Positions 23,768 to 32,036 are shown, numbered from the stretch's first letter. The stretch is 33,685 nucleotides of DNA from Chitinophagales bacterium (GCA_026461075.1 JAPJNH010000029.1:1-33685), one strand, 5' to 3'. The notes: generated by a model from the sequence alone, not told the origin. Numbers and translations are program-made.

Positions 23768-25030
23768 ATGCAGCGTTTTATTGGCATAATTGGAATTATT
23801 GTCATTCTTGGAATTGCCTATCTAGCTTCTGAAAACAGAAAGAAAATAAACCTTCGCGTTATTTTGAGTGGGATGCTGTTACAAGTCGTTATAGCCCTCT
23901 TGGTCTTTAAAGTGCCTGCTGTCAACCGCTTTTTCCAAATTCTTGGTCATGGTATGGAGAAAATTGAAGGCTTCGCTCGTCAAGGTGCAGCCTTTGTATA
24001 TGGAGGTTTGGCAACTGTTGGTCCGGATGGCCAGCCCGCTAATTTCTACGCTAAAGGTTTTGTCTTTGCCTTCAACGTAACGGCTACCATTGTATTGGTA
24101 GTGGTGCTCGTTTCAATATTATATCACATTGGATTTATGCAACGCGTGGTTTCTGTCATCGCGAAGGGGATGAACTTTATCATGCGCGTGAGTGGGGCAG
24201 AAGCTTTATCTAACGTAGCGAGTGCCTTCGTTGGTCAGGTAGAAGCACAAGTAATGATCCGTCCGTATTTACCTTCCATGACACGTAGTGAGCTTCTCGC
24301 ATCGATGAGTGGTAGCTTGGCGTGTATCGCAGGTGGTATCTTGATTGTTTATGCCAACATGGGTGCTGCGGCAGGAATGGATCTGGCGCCGACCTTAATC
24401 GCGGCTTCGTTAATGGCTGCTCCTGGCGCTTTGGTAATCTCTAAAATTCTTATCCCAGAGACAGAAGAGAGCCTGACCATGGGTAATGTGAAGTTGGAGG
24501 TAAAATCAAACTATACGAATATCATCGACGCTATAACACATGGTGCAGGTGATGGTTTTAAAATCGCGATGAACGTAATTGCTATGCTAATTGGCTTTAT
24601 CGCTTTAATCGCGATGGTGGATTGGATGTTGGTGCACGTAGGACATTGGTTTAATCCGCAATTGAATTTAACGCTCGACTTTATCTTCGGTAAATTATTC
24701 TATCCCCTTGCATGGTGTATGGGCGTACCTAACGAAGACGTGAGTAGCGTAGCTACCTTGTTGGGTCAGAAGCTTACGGTGAACGAGTTCTTGGCCTTCC
24801 AACACTTAACGGATCATTCGGTAAAGATTGTTTCGCAGAAAGGTTTATTGATTGTAAGTATCGCGATTTGCGGCTTCGCTAACTTTAGTAGCGTAGGGAT
24901 GCAAATCGGTGGTATTGGAGAATTGGCGCCTTCTCGTCGTACTGATTTAGCGAAGTTGGGCTTGAAAGCTTTATTGGCAGGCACATTGGCTTCTTACTTA
25001 TCTGCGACGATTGCTGGAATATTAATGTAA
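23768..25030 (+). CDS. Concentrative nucleoside transporter (NupC/CNT family)
   Basis: A 420-aa inner-membrane symporter importing nucleosides with H+ or Na+. The order is an N-terminal pair of helices, a linker with GHGMEKIEGFARQGAAFVYGG, the gate segment (ILYHIGFMQRVV) and the CNT core. Core motifs are GAEALSNVASAFVGQVEAQVMIRPYL, ASMSGSLACIAGGILIVYANMG (substrate-binding half), GAGDGFKIAMNVIAMLIGFIAL, and the C-terminal half with SVGMQIGGIGELAPSRR, near the family's second binding hairpin. Bacterial CNTs are about 400 aa, so it is full-length. The GNAT-like gene begins one base after its stop (TAATATG), so the two are probably translated together. Confidence 0.95.
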   Translation: MQRFIGIIGIIVILGIAYLASENRKKINLRVILSGMLLQVVIALLVFKVPAVNRFFQILGHGMEKIEGFARQGAAFVYGGLATVGPDGQPANFYAKGFVFAFNVTATIVLVVVLVSILYHIGFMQRVVSVIAKGMNFIMRVSGAEALSNVASAFVGQVEAQVMIRPYLPSMTRSELLASMSGSLACIAGGILIVYANMGAAAGMDLAPTLIAASLMAAPGALVISKILIPETEESLTMGNVKLEVKSNYTNIIDAITHGAGDGFKIAMNVIAMLIGFIALIAMVDWMLVHVGHWFNPQLNLTLDFIFGKLFYPLAWCMGVPNEDVSSVATLLGQKLTVNEFLAFQHLTDHSVKIVSQKGLLIVSIAICGFANFSSVGMQIGGIGELAPSRRTDLAKLGLKALLAGTLASYLSATIAGILM

Positions 25031-25031
25031 T

Positions 25032-25511
25032 ATGCAGAAGAACTTAGCACGTATGTTGGAGATGGTACATTCCTTCTTCGATATGAAAAACGATCCGGAT
25101 CAATTGCAAGTGAGTGAGGCTGCGCAAGCTCGTTTGCAACGCATACATCCGATGTGCTTGACGGAAGTGACTAACGAAGACGGACCTATTCTTTGGCTTC
25201 TTGTTTTTCCTACGAGTCAAGCTTTAGTTGATTCTTTTCTGAAGGACGAAATCAATGAGCAAGAACTTTTCGATCGTACACCGGAAGATAGTAAGGGACA
25301 CGATTGCATCTACCTTTGCTCCGCCAGTGTATTGCCTGAGTTTAGAAATAAAGGTCTAGCAAGCCAACATACTATTGCGGCTGTTCAAGCCATGCAAAAG
25401 GAATTTCCAATAAAGTCATTATGCGTATGGCCTTTTAGTAAAGAAGGTGAACAATTAGGGCAGTATATCGCCAATAAATTGAATCTACCTTTGTACGTAA
25501 AGCCGTTTTAA
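25032..25511 (+). CDS. GNAT-like acetyltransferase-fold protein
   Basis: A 159-aa cytosolic protein. The segment IYLCSASVLPEFRNKGLASQHTIAAVQ (about 96-122) has the beta-strand, pyrophosphate-loop (R..G.A) and helix pattern of GNAT N-acetyltransferases, though the loop is less canonical than Q/R-x-x-G-x-G/A. The first half is helical and acidic (MVHSFFDMKNDPDQLQVSEAAQARL). The substrate is unknown. It follows the nucleoside transporter by one base, suggesting co-expression but not necessarily a shared pathway. Its stop abuts that of the convergent emrB-like gene with no spacer. Confidence 0.7.
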   Translation: MQKNLARMLEMVHSFFDMKNDPDQLQVSEAAQARLQRIHPMCLTEVTNEDGPILWLLVFPTSQALVDSFLKDEINEQELFDRTPEDSKGHDCIYLCSASVLPEFRNKGLASQHTIAAVQAMQKEFPIKSLCVWPFSKEGEQLGQYIANKLNLPLYVKPF

Positions 25512-27089
25512 CTAATGGTCGTTTTGAACCACTACTTTGTCTTTTTTGCTATAGCGAATCAATAACACGATCGGAATACATAACAATATTACGAATCCAA
25601 TATTGATGAACCCTTGATTGTAGCATACAATAGCTTGTTGCTTGAACAACATTCCGTCCATCATTTTCAAAGCCAATGTTTGTGCTTCGTCAATAGTCTT
25701 ACCTGCTCCGAGAAAGAGTCTGGTTAAATTTTCAAAACGTTCGCTGCTCACCACATCATATTGCGTAAGATAACCGAGCATATTTCCTCTGACTTGGGCG
25801 TTAACACTGGTTAAATATACATTGATTAAAGCAATACCAAATGCGCCTCCTAATTGACGAATCATATTCGCAAGGCCCACCGCTTGCGCCATATCTTTTC
25901 CTTTTAGGTTGCCAACGGCTAAGGCAAGAATAGGCGACATCATAAAGGCCATTCCAAATCCACGTAATACAAATGGAAAATAGAAATTCGATTCATTAGA
26001 GTCGGGAGAGGATTGTCCTAATAACATCAAAAAGCTAAAGGTAAAAAACACGCCTCCGATAATTATGACTTTCGGATTCACTCCTTTCGCCATCAGCTTC
26101 GCAACAATAGGCATCGCAATAGCGGCGCATAAGGCTCCTGGTATCATGAACACACCTGTTTGGGTAGCGGTCCATCCTAAGGAGATCTGTGCGAATAATG
26201 GGAATATAAACACCGTTCCAAAAAGTAATATACCAAGAATGAAATTCATGATACTTCCCATCGCCAAGTTATAGTTTCGATACAGACGAATATTCACTGC
26301 AGGATATTCTATGCTCAATTCTCGGATGATAAAAGCAATCAATCCTGCGACCGCTAGTATCGTGAATAAGATAATTTCACTGCTTTCAAACCAATCTTTC
26401 GAGGTGCCTTCTTCCAATACAAATTGTAAGGATCCGACGGCGACGACGAGAAATAAAATCCCCCACCAATCGATCTTTTTCGGCTTCACCGCTCCGGGGC
26501 GGTTAGTAATATAATTCCAGGCTAAGACAGCAGCGGTCATACCAATTGGAATGTTTACGAAGAAAATCCAATGCCAAGAGATATGATCGGTGATATAACC
26601 ACCTAGAGTAGGACCAAAGGTCGGTCCCATAATCATACCCATACCGAAGATGGCATTGGCCGTACCCATCTGTGCGGGAGGAAAAGCGCCAATGATAATA
26701 GTTTGTGCGGTACTTAATAAACCTCCTCCACCAAGACCTTGCACAAAGCGCCAGAATACGAGGGTCCATAGACTATCGCTGAGGCCACACATCAAGGAAG
26801 CAAAAGTGAAGAGAATAACAGATGCGGTAAAATAGACTCTACGACCGAATAAGTCGGAAAGCATACTGGTAAGTGGAATGATGATAACATTGGAGATCGC
26901 GTAGGAGGTAGTCACCCACGCAATTTCAGTAGTGGTTGCACCGATACTACCACTGATTTCTCGAAGGGATACGTTTACAATGGTCGTATCAATCAATTCA
27001 AGAATAGCACAGCTGATCGCTGTGATAACAGTAATCCATTTGGTAAATCCTTGCGGATAGCTGATGCTTTCGATGGTAGTCTCTTGCAC
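25512..27089 (-). CDS. emrB: Drug efflux MFS permease, EmrB/QacA (DHA2) type
   Basis: A 525-aa inner-membrane proton-coupled exporter with about 14 membrane helices. Landmarks are LDTTIVNVSLREI in helix 1 (the DHA2 motif D1), motif A SMLSDLFGRRVYF, and motif C-like GMIMGPTFGPTLGGYITD. In line with EmrB it works with a periplasmic adaptor and TolC, both encoded just upstream. The start is GTG at 27089, 6 bp after the adaptor stop; no nearer ATG keeps the first helix. It is the last gene of the efflux operon and ends flush with the convergent GNAT-like gene. The substrate is not predictable. Confidence 0.95.
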   Translation of the reverse strand: MQETTIESISYPQGFTKWITVITAISCAILELIDTTIVNVSLREISGSIGATTTEIAWVTTSYAISNVIIIPLTSMLSDLFGRRVYFTASVILFTFASLMCGLSDSLWTLVFWRFVQGLGGGGLLSTAQTIIIGAFPPAQMGTANAIFGMGMIMGPTFGPTLGGYITDHISWHWIFFVNIPIGMTAAVLAWNYITNRPGAVKPKKIDWWGILFLVVAVGSLQFVLEEGTSKDWFESSEIILFTILAVAGLIAFIIRELSIEYPAVNIRLYRNYNLAMGSIMNFILGILLFGTVFIFPLFAQISLGWTATQTGVFMIPGALCAAIAMPIVAKLMAKGVNPKVIIIGGVFFTFSFLMLLGQSSPDSNESNFYFPFVLRGFGMAFMMSPILALAVGNLKGKDMAQAVGLANMIRQLGGAFGIALINVYLTSVNAQVRGNMLGYLTQYDVVSSERFENLTRLFLGAGKTIDEAQTLALKMMDGMLFKQQAIVCYNQGFINIGFVILLCIPIVLLIRYSKKDKVVVQNDH

Positions 27090-27095
27090 GTGCTT

Positions 27096-28160
27096 TTAGT
27101 TTTGAGTGTGCACGTCAACATTCACGCTCAAGCCAGGAACGAGCTTCGATTTCTGCTCTTCTGTTAACTTGCCAAGTTTGATACGTACTGGAACACGTTG
27201 TGTGATTTTAACGAAGTTACCTGTTGAATTGTCAGGAGGTAAAAGGCTGAACTTAGCTCCTGTAGCACCACCGAAGCTTTCAAGGGTTCCTTCCAATGGC
27301 ATGTCTTCAAAAGCGTCAATTTTCACCATAACAGTATTACCAATTTTCATTTTAGAAATCTGTGTTTCTTTGAAGTTTGCACTCACCCAGAAGTTGTCTG
27401 TATCTACACAAGAACAAACGGCTGTCGATACTTGTAAGTATTGACCCACTTCAATCGCTTTTTTAGAAACGATTCCATTGCAGGGCGCTTTAATAACGGT
27501 GTTCGCTAACTGGCTTTTGGCTAAGGCCAGTTCTGCTTCTCTTTGTTTGATAACCGCATTCGCCAAATTCACTTGTGAAGATTGCGCATTTGCTTGCATT
27601 TTAGCACCACTTGATTGAAACTTGCTGGCTTCACTTTGTTTGATGACAGCTGTTTCTTGTGCTTTTGCTGTAAGATATTCTGCATGGTAAGCATCGTACT
27701 GTTGTTGTGTAATTGCAGCGGCTTTTAATAATTTTTCTGCACGCTCTTGATCGTGAGAAGCTTTCTCAGTGCGCGCTTGTGCGGCGCGGATATTAGCTTC
27801 AGCAGCAGCGCGGGAGGCATTACTTGCTTCTGCATTATCACCAGCAGCAGATGCGCCAGAATGCGTCGCACTACTTTGTGCTTTTGCACTTTCTAAAGCG
27901 GCTTCTGCTTGTGCTACTTTCGCTAAATAATCGGTAGGGTCGATCATAGCAAGAGTGTCTCCTTGTTTCACGCTTTGATTGTCGTGAAACTTTACGCTGA
28001 TAACGAAGCCGTTCACAATACTACGTACAGGAATGATGCTTGCGTCAATTTGCGCGTTATCGGTCTTTTCATGACCTTTCGTGCTGTAATAAATTCCGCC
28101 AACAATTGCTAATACTACTAAGGCAATCGAAGAGATGATAATTAGTTTTTTTGAATTCAT
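27096..28160 (-). CDS. emrA: Membrane-fusion (periplasmic adaptor) protein, HlyD/EmrA type
   Basis: A 354-aa protein linking the inner-membrane EmrB-like pump to TolC. Residues 6-24 (LIIISSIALVVLAIVGGIY) form the single N-terminal membrane anchor. Then come TDNAQIDASIIPVRSIVNGFV (lipoyl half), a long Ala/Gln/Ser/Glu-rich coiled-coil hairpin (about 80-200), the second lipoyl half (VIKAPCNGIVSKKAIEVGQYL) and a beta-barrel (NFWVSANFKETQISKMKIGN). The ATG at 28160 is chosen; the frame is open to a TTG at 28181, which would overlap the tolC-like gene. It starts 10 bp after the tolC-like stop. Confidence 0.95.
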   Translation of the reverse strand: MNSKKLIIISSIALVVLAIVGGIYYSTKGHEKTDNAQIDASIIPVRSIVNGFVISVKFHDNQSVKQGDTLAMIDPTDYLAKVAQAEAALESAKAQSSATHSGASAAGDNAEASNASRAAAEANIRAAQARTEKASHDQERAEKLLKAAAITQQQYDAYHAEYLTAKAQETAVIKQSEASKFQSSGAKMQANAQSSQVNLANAVIKQREAELALAKSQLANTVIKAPCNGIVSKKAIEVGQYLQVSTAVCSCVDTDNFWVSANFKETQISKMKIGNTVMVKIDAFEDMPLEGTLESFGGATGAKFSLLPPDNSTGNFVKITQRVPVRIKLGKLTEEQKSKLVPGLSVNVDVHTQN

Positions 28161-28170
28161 GGTGGTGGTA

Positions 28171-29475
28171 TTAGCTGCCAATGGCGTTTAGGTAATTCAT
28201 TTTTAAAAGTTCCAATTGCGCAAGGTGTAATTTGAGGTTTAACTCCGCTTGATTTGCGCCGTCTAAGTCGGTAAGGTAGTCAGATGCGGTGATGATGCCG
28301 TTATCTAGTTGGTTAGACGCTGTTTCTTTGATTTGATTTTTTTGATAAACGATTTGTCTGTCTAGCGCAATCATATCAATGGTCTTTTGAATATCAGCAA
28401 GAATTTGATTTGCTGCCAAGTTCAAATTAATCGCAGCCATTTCCTTTTGATGTTCAATAAGGGAAAGTTGCGCTTTGCTAAAGGAACTTTGATGTTGTAA
28501 AGTGAAATAGTTGTTTAGGTTCCAGCTTAATCCTGCGCCAACCAAGCCATAAGTCCTAAAATCATTGTTCAAGAAATTGAAACCTGGACGGCCGTAGTAG
28601 CCTCTTCCGAAGACGAATACTTTTGGCATAGAGCCAAGTACATAAGATTTGAATTTTAATTTAGTGGCAGCGGTTTGTGCTTCAAAAGCGCGGAATTCAG
28701 GACGTAATATCGTGAGATACTCATCTCTATTAGTATTTGTTTTGAATGGCTGCGCCTGTGTGTTTTGGAATTTAATATTAACAGCAGTATCAGCTTTCAT
28801 CCCAGTGTATACGCTAATCGAATAGGCTGCATTATAGATAGCAGTTTGGCACTCTATTAATTTTTGTTGTGTCGAAAGATATTCAGATTGTAATTGAAGC
28901 AGTTGACTCTTCAACAGAACTCCGTTATTGACGGCGGCTTCTGCTTTTCTAATTTTAGCATCTAGCTCCTGCAAGCGCAAGATTAAGGTTGCTTTGTTTG
29001 CCTTTTGCAAAATAAAAATGCCAACCCAGTTGTTGATACGGTCTTTAATTCCAATCCATTGCGCGTCTATTTGCGCGCGTTGTGCAATGCCCAACATCGA
29101 CTCAGCCTTCTTTTCTGTTGCTATTTGTCCGTAGTCGAAGAGGTTTTGACGAATTTCTAAGCCAAGGCTATATTGATCAGGTTTTTGTTGAAAGACTGCA
29201 TTAGCAGGCATTCCAGGGAAAACGAATTCTGTTACCTCGCTTTGGTAAGTAGCACTTCCTGTTATATTTATTTGCGGAAGATAGTTGGCGCTTAAAAAGA
29301 CTTTTTTGTCTTTTTCTTGTTGAGCGATAAGTGTCTTTTGTTCTAATAATGGGTAATGTTTTTCCGCTGCATAATACAGGTCTGAAACACTGATCTCCAC
29401 ATTGTTTTGAGCGAAGCACACGCAAACGCTACACGAGGCTATCAGTAGCCCCGCTATTCTTTTTAAAGTAAGCAT
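28171..29475 (-). CDS. TolC-like outer-membrane efflux channel
   Basis: A 434-aa outer-membrane factor of the TolC family, giving the efflux complex its exit duct. The ATG at 29475 is chosen because it begins a signal peptide (MLTLKRIAGLLIASCSVCVCFAQ, cut near 23); the frame is open to 29517. Two OEP repeats of helices and strands are visible: SDLYYAAEKHYPLLEQKTLIAQQEKD ... LPQINITGSATY and RPEFRAFEAQTAATKLKFKSYVLGSMPKVFVFGRGYYG. It is the first gene of the tolC-emrA-emrB-like operon. A perfect -7 element lies upstream; no TetR/MarR-type regulator is adjacent. Confidence 0.93.
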   Translation of the reverse strand: MLTLKRIAGLLIASCSVCVCFAQNNVEISVSDLYYAAEKHYPLLEQKTLIAQQEKDKKVFLSANYLPQINITGSATYQSEVTEFVFPGMPANAVFQQKPDQYSLGLEIRQNLFDYGQIATEKKAESMLGIAQRAQIDAQWIGIKDRINNWVGIFILQKANKATLILRLQELDAKIRKAEAAVNNGVLLKSQLLQLQSEYLSTQQKLIECQTAIYNAAYSISVYTGMKADTAVNIKFQNTQAQPFKTNTNRDEYLTILRPEFRAFEAQTAATKLKFKSYVLGSMPKVFVFGRGYYGRPGFNFLNNDFRTYGLVGAGLSWNLNNYFTLQHQSSFSKAQLSLIEHQKEMAAINLNLAANQILADIQKTIDMIALDRQIVYQKNQIKETASNQLDNGIITASDYLTDLDGANQAELNLKLHLAQLELLKMNYLNAIGS

Positions 29476-29525
29476 TTTTAAGCAATTGCGTAGTATGGTG
29501 GTTATGGTCCTAAGCAAGTGCGGTG

Positions 29526-29533
29526 CAAAGTTA
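29526..29533 (-). promoter_or_regulatory. Candidate -7 element (TAACTTTG) for the efflux operon
   Basis: A perfect TAnnTTTG match on the minus strand, predicting a leader of about 45 nt before the ATG at 29475. It supports that start over the ORF start at 29517, which would be almost leaderless. Confidence 0.5.
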
Positions 29534-29650
29534 ATCTCTTCCTTGAAATTTATTGGTTTAAATCGGTTAATCCTGTCTTAAGGAAGTATTAGCTACATTA
29601 TTATCACAATTTTTTAGGAAATAATAAACGCCACTTGTTTCGAAAATTAT

Positions 29651-29658
29651 AACCTTTG
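29651..29658 (+). promoter_or_regulatory. Candidate -7 element (AACCTTTG) for the epimerase-like gene
   Basis: Seven of eight matches to TAnnTTTG, ending 8 nt before the ATG at 29667; a very short leader is implied. Confidence 0.35.
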
Positions 29659-29666
29659 CAAGCGTT

Positions 29667-30326
29667 ATGAAAATTATACTTACTGGTGCCACAGGGCTTG
29701 TTGGGGAAGGTGTTCTTCTCACTATTTTAAATGATAAAAGAGTCGAAGTGGTTCTAAGCGTTTCTCGAAAAACGTCTGGAATAGTGCATCCTAAAATGAA
29801 AGAGTTGCTGGTCGCTGATTTTATGCAGATCCATGAATTAAAGGATGAATTAATGGGTTATGATGCCTTGTTTTATTGTGCCGGAATTAGTTCTTTAGGA
29901 ATGACAGAGGAGGCATATACCAAAGTAACCTATGATACGCCAATGGCTGTTGCCAAGGCACTTTTGAGTGTTAATCCCAATATGGTTATCAATCATATCT
30001 CCGGAGGAGAAACGGATTCAACAGAAAAGGGTAAAGTTATGTGGGCTCGTGTGAAAGGTAAAATTGAAAATGCATTAATGGCGATGCCCTTCAAAGCTGT
30101 TTATAATTTACGTCCTGGCTTTATGAAGCCTGCAGCAGGCCAACTAAATGTTCATTCCTATTATAAGGCGATTCGTTTTGCCTATCCATTTCTGAAATTA
30201 TGTTTCCCTTCTTACGGTTGTGAATTAAAGGAGTTAGGCACAGCGATGGTCAATTTAGTTGAACACGGCTACGATAAAAAAGTGTTGGAGGTCAAGGATA
30301 TTATTATGGCCTCACGTAAGGCTTAG
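29667..30326 (+). CDS. NAD(P)-binding epimerase/dehydratase-like (atypical SDR) protein
   Basis: A 219-aa cytosolic Rossmann protein. The dinucleotide loop GATGLVGEG is at 7-15, followed by VEVVLSVSRKTSG, which holds the second strand. A DALFYCAG segment and YNLRPGFMKP near the end resemble atypical SDRs of the NAD-dependent epimerase/HTATIP2-like type. The classical YxxxK catalytic pair is not obvious, so it may bind a nucleotide without the usual chemistry; the substrate is unknown. Monocistronic. Its stop codon overlaps that of the convergent desaturase gene. Confidence 0.85.
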   Translation: MKIILTGATGLVGEGVLLTILNDKRVEVVLSVSRKTSGIVHPKMKELLVADFMQIHELKDELMGYDALFYCAGISSLGMTEEAYTKVTYDTPMAVAKALLSVNPNMVINHISGGETDSTEKGKVMWARVKGKIENALMAMPFKAVYNLRPGFMKPAAGQLNVHSYYKAIRFAYPFLKLCFPSYGCELKELGTAMVNLVEHGYDKKVLEVKDIIMASRKA

Positions 30327-31414
30327 TTTCTTTTTACCCCCAGTTCCTGAAGTAGTCTGTAATGCGATGCAACCGCTTGAAATAAAGTCTGATTGATTAA
30401 ATAAGGAACATCATATTCTTTAGCAGTCGACTCTACAATTTTCGCAATAGCAGGGTAGTGCACGTGACAAATGTTCGGGAACAAGTGATGTTCTACTTGA
30501 AAGTTTAAACCTCCCATATACCACGTTAAGAATTTATTTTTTGGCGAAAAGTCAACCGTTGTATTCAACTGATGGATAGCCCAGTTATTGTCGATAACCC
30601 CAGCTTCGTTCGGAGTAGGGTGTGTTGTATGTTCGACAGTGTGTGCTAATTGGAAAGTGATGGTCAATACGAATCCCGCGATGAAGTGCATTAAGAAATA
30701 TCCTTTGAAGAACAAATCCATTGGGATGTGTAGGAAATAAATCGGCGCGAAAATAAAGAAGAAGCCATAGAATAATTTTGCTAAAATTATTCTACCTAAG
30801 ATAATTGCATTTTCTGTTTGGGAGTTTTTGTTAACGCCCTTTGAAATGTATTCATAGAACTGGTAGAAATCTTTTACAAAGGTCCAATAAATCGTCAACA
30901 TGCCATAAAACAAGAAAGAGTAATATTGTTGGTAGCGATGAAACCACTTCACTTCTGTATGCGGAGAAAGTCGTATAATTAATTTATCATTAATGTCATC
31001 ATCATAATTTGCGATGTTGGTATAGGCATGATGACGGACATTATGTTGTAATTTCCAGTTAAATACGGAACCTCCGATTAAATTAATGGAATAACCAAGA
31101 AGGGTGTTCAGTTTTGGGTTGGAAGAATAAGATCCGTGGTTTGCATCGTGCATAACGCTCATTCCAATTCCTGCTAAACCGAATCCCATAATTGACCAAA
31201 GCGTATAGTAAAGAACGTTTGGCATTGGGAGGCTAATAATGAGGGCGAATGAACCTAAATAGCAAAGTGCAAGGACTATGGTTTTGGTAACCATAGTAGC
31301 GTTACCATATTTAGTAATATTCTCGTTTTTAAAATATTCATCAACTCGGCTGCGCAATACAGAGAAAAAGTTGCTTTTAGCGGAGTCGACGAAACGTACG
31401 TGGGCTTGATGCAT
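30323..31414 (-). CDS. Membrane fatty-acid (acyl-CoA/acyl-lipid) desaturase
   Basis: A 363-aa integral-membrane di-iron enzyme introducing a double bond into an acyl chain. All three histidine boxes are present: HDANH at 89-93, HNVRHH at 124-129 and QVEHH at 306-310. The Q in the third box and the MHDANHGSYS/HHAYTN context are typical of front-end/linoleoyl-CoA desaturase-type proteins. No cytochrome b5 domain is fused, so an external electron donor is needed; a [2Fe-2S] ferredoxin is encoded about 1.2 kb upstream, though a link is only suggestive. Four membrane helices are visible. It is monocistronic. A change in lipid saturation with temperature is the usual role. Confidence 0.93.
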   Translation of the reverse strand: MHQAHVRFVDSAKSNFFSVLRSRVDEYFKNENITKYGNATMVTKTIVLALCYLGSFALIISLPMPNVLYYTLWSIMGFGLAGIGMSVMHDANHGSYSSNPKLNTLLGYSINLIGGSVFNWKLQHNVRHHAYTNIANYDDDINDKLIIRLSPHTEVKWFHRYQQYYSFLFYGMLTIYWTFVKDFYQFYEYISKGVNKNSQTENAIILGRIILAKLFYGFFFIFAPIYFLHIPMDLFFKGYFLMHFIAGFVLTITFQLAHTVEHTTHPTPNEAGVIDNNWAIHQLNTTVDFSPKNKFLTWYMGGLNFQVEHHLFPNICHVHYPAIAKIVESTAKEYDVPYLINQTLFQAVASHYRLLQELGVKRN

Positions 31415-31445
31415 GTTTAAAGATAAGGAGAATAAGGTGTTTTTG

Positions 31446-31453
31446 CAAATATT
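31446..31453 (-). promoter_or_regulatory. Candidate -7 element (AATATTTG) for the desaturase gene
   Basis: Seven of eight matches to TAnnTTTG, 31 nt before the desaturase ATG at 31414. A second, weaker TATCTTTA (31418-31425) lies 3 nt from the ATG, so two starts are possible. Confidence 0.35.
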
Positions 31454-31639
31454 GGTACTAGAGAGATGGCTCTTTTTGCGCTTGATGAAAGAAAAGACAA
31501 AAAAGTGGGAATTAGGTTAAATAAAGGTTTTGTGCAATATAAATGGTGGTTTTTACGGTAAAATACAGAATACTCGCCTCCTCGAAACTCACAAAATTTG
31601 ATTTCAGAGAATAAGGCTTAATAGCGAATACTTGGCTAC

Positions 31640-31696
31640 GGGTCGGGAGCGACTTGAATTCGTACAGTTAGGGGCAAAAAAAATCCCAACCTTTCG
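31640..31696 (-). repeat. Decayed tRNA-Leu 3'-end copy 1 plus terminator half
   Basis: Fifty-seven bp matching 31764-31820 at 55 positions, exactly 124 bp apart. On the minus strand it contains a T-loop-like TTCAAGT as in the real tRNA-Leu, but flanking stem bases no longer pair (ACGAA against CGCTC). It then joins the left half of a terminator hairpin whose loop has been replaced by a 29-bp palindrome. Confidence 0.75.
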
Positions 31697-31725
31697 TCCC
31701 GATTTCCCGAATGCTCGGGACGGGA
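31697..31725. repeat. 29-bp hairpin module 1
   Basis: A double inverted repeat: outer arms TCCCG/CGGGA and inner arms TCCCGA/TCGGGA around ATGC. It sits exactly where the intact terminator downstream (31800-31833) has its GTTA loop side. It shares 24 of 29 bases with module 2 at 31744, with differences mostly in the loop. Confidence 0.7.
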
Positions 31726-31743
31726 AGGATTTTTTGTACTCGG

Positions 31744-31772
31744 TCCCGAATTCCCGAAGTTTCGGGTCGGGA
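31744..31772. repeat. 29-bp hairpin module 2
   Basis: Outer arms TCCCGA/TCGGGA and inner arms CCCGAA/TTCGGG around GT. It interrupts the second tRNA-Leu-like copy just after the acceptor-like ACTCGG. It is the same length as module 1, and the two are probably one palindromic repeat family. Confidence 0.7.
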
Positions 31773-31820
31773 GCGACTTGAATTCGTACAGTTATAGGCA
31801 AAAAAAATCCCAACCTTTCG
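31764..31820 (-). repeat. Decayed tRNA-Leu 3'-end copy 2 plus terminator
   Basis: Partner of the copy at 31640-31696 (55/57 identical). It leads directly into the intact terminator of tRNA-Leu, so the true gene's terminator is shared with the last repeat. Confidence 0.75.
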
Positions 31821-31833
31821 GTTAGGATTTTTT
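31800..31833 (-). terminator. tRNA-Leu terminator
   Basis: A 12-bp stem with one G-U pair (AAAATCCCAACC at 31804-31815, GGTTAGGATTTT at 31820-31831), a TTTC loop, and A/T runs on both sides. It begins 1 nt after the tRNA 3' end. A related, interrupted copy lies at 31673-31738. Confidence 0.85.
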
Positions 31834-31834
31834 G

Positions 31835-31920
31835 TACTCGGGACGGGACTTGAACCCGTACAACCATTACTGGTCACAGGATTTTAAGTCCTGCGTGTCT
31901 ACCAATTCCACCACCCGAGT
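31835..31920 (-). tRNA. trnL-UAA: tRNA-Leu (anticodon UAA)
   Basis: An 86-nt class II tRNA on the minus strand. The acceptor stem is ACTCGGG/CCCGAGT, seven perfect pairs, with discriminator A. The D-arm reads GGAATTGGTAGACACGC, as in bacterial tRNA-Leu. The anticodon stem CAGGA/TCCTG encloses CTTAAAA with anticodon TAA. A long variable arm and a T-arm ACGGG-TTCAAGT-CCCGT follow. The CCA end is not encoded (genomic sequence after the discriminator is CAAAA). It reads the Leu codon UUA. Confidence 0.98.
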
Positions 31921-31926
31921 CCGTAG

Positions 31927-31958
31927 AAAAAAAAAGTACGACCCAGTCGTACCTTTTT
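31927..31958. terminator. tRNA-Gly terminator
   Basis: A perfect 7-bp stem GTACGAC (31936-31942) / GTCGTAC (31946-31952) around CCA. Nine A's on the left read as T9 on the minus strand, just downstream of tRNA-Gly. The two tRNA genes therefore probably have separate transcripts. Confidence 0.85.
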
Positions 31959-31963
31959 ATCTG

Positions 31964-32036
<73 letters not shown>

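Larger units (their letters stand above)
31415..31834. other. Gene-free stretch with promoter, palindrome and tRNA-derived repeats
   Basis: This is the only gap longer than 300 bp. It contains the desaturase promoter region (31418-31453) and a 13-bp palindrome TTTTAC-G-GTAAAA at 31551-31563, a possible operator. Then come tRNA-Leu 3'-end-like repeats with hairpin inserts and terminators (31640-31834). Short open frames across the repeats (31604-31877) repeat themselves and show no protein-like features, so I do not call a gene. 31454-31550 shows nothing recognisable. Confidence 0.7.

Noticed and set aside
30309-30335. Terminator at the epimerase/desaturase junction
   Set aside because: GCCT/AGGC forms a 4-5 bp stem before TTTCTTTTT, too weak to call.
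31604-31877. Short minus-strand open frames (87 and 69 codons) over the tRNA repeats
   Set aside because: They run through repeat copies, terminators and into the tRNA-Leu gene, repeat the same peptide, and have no signal or domain.
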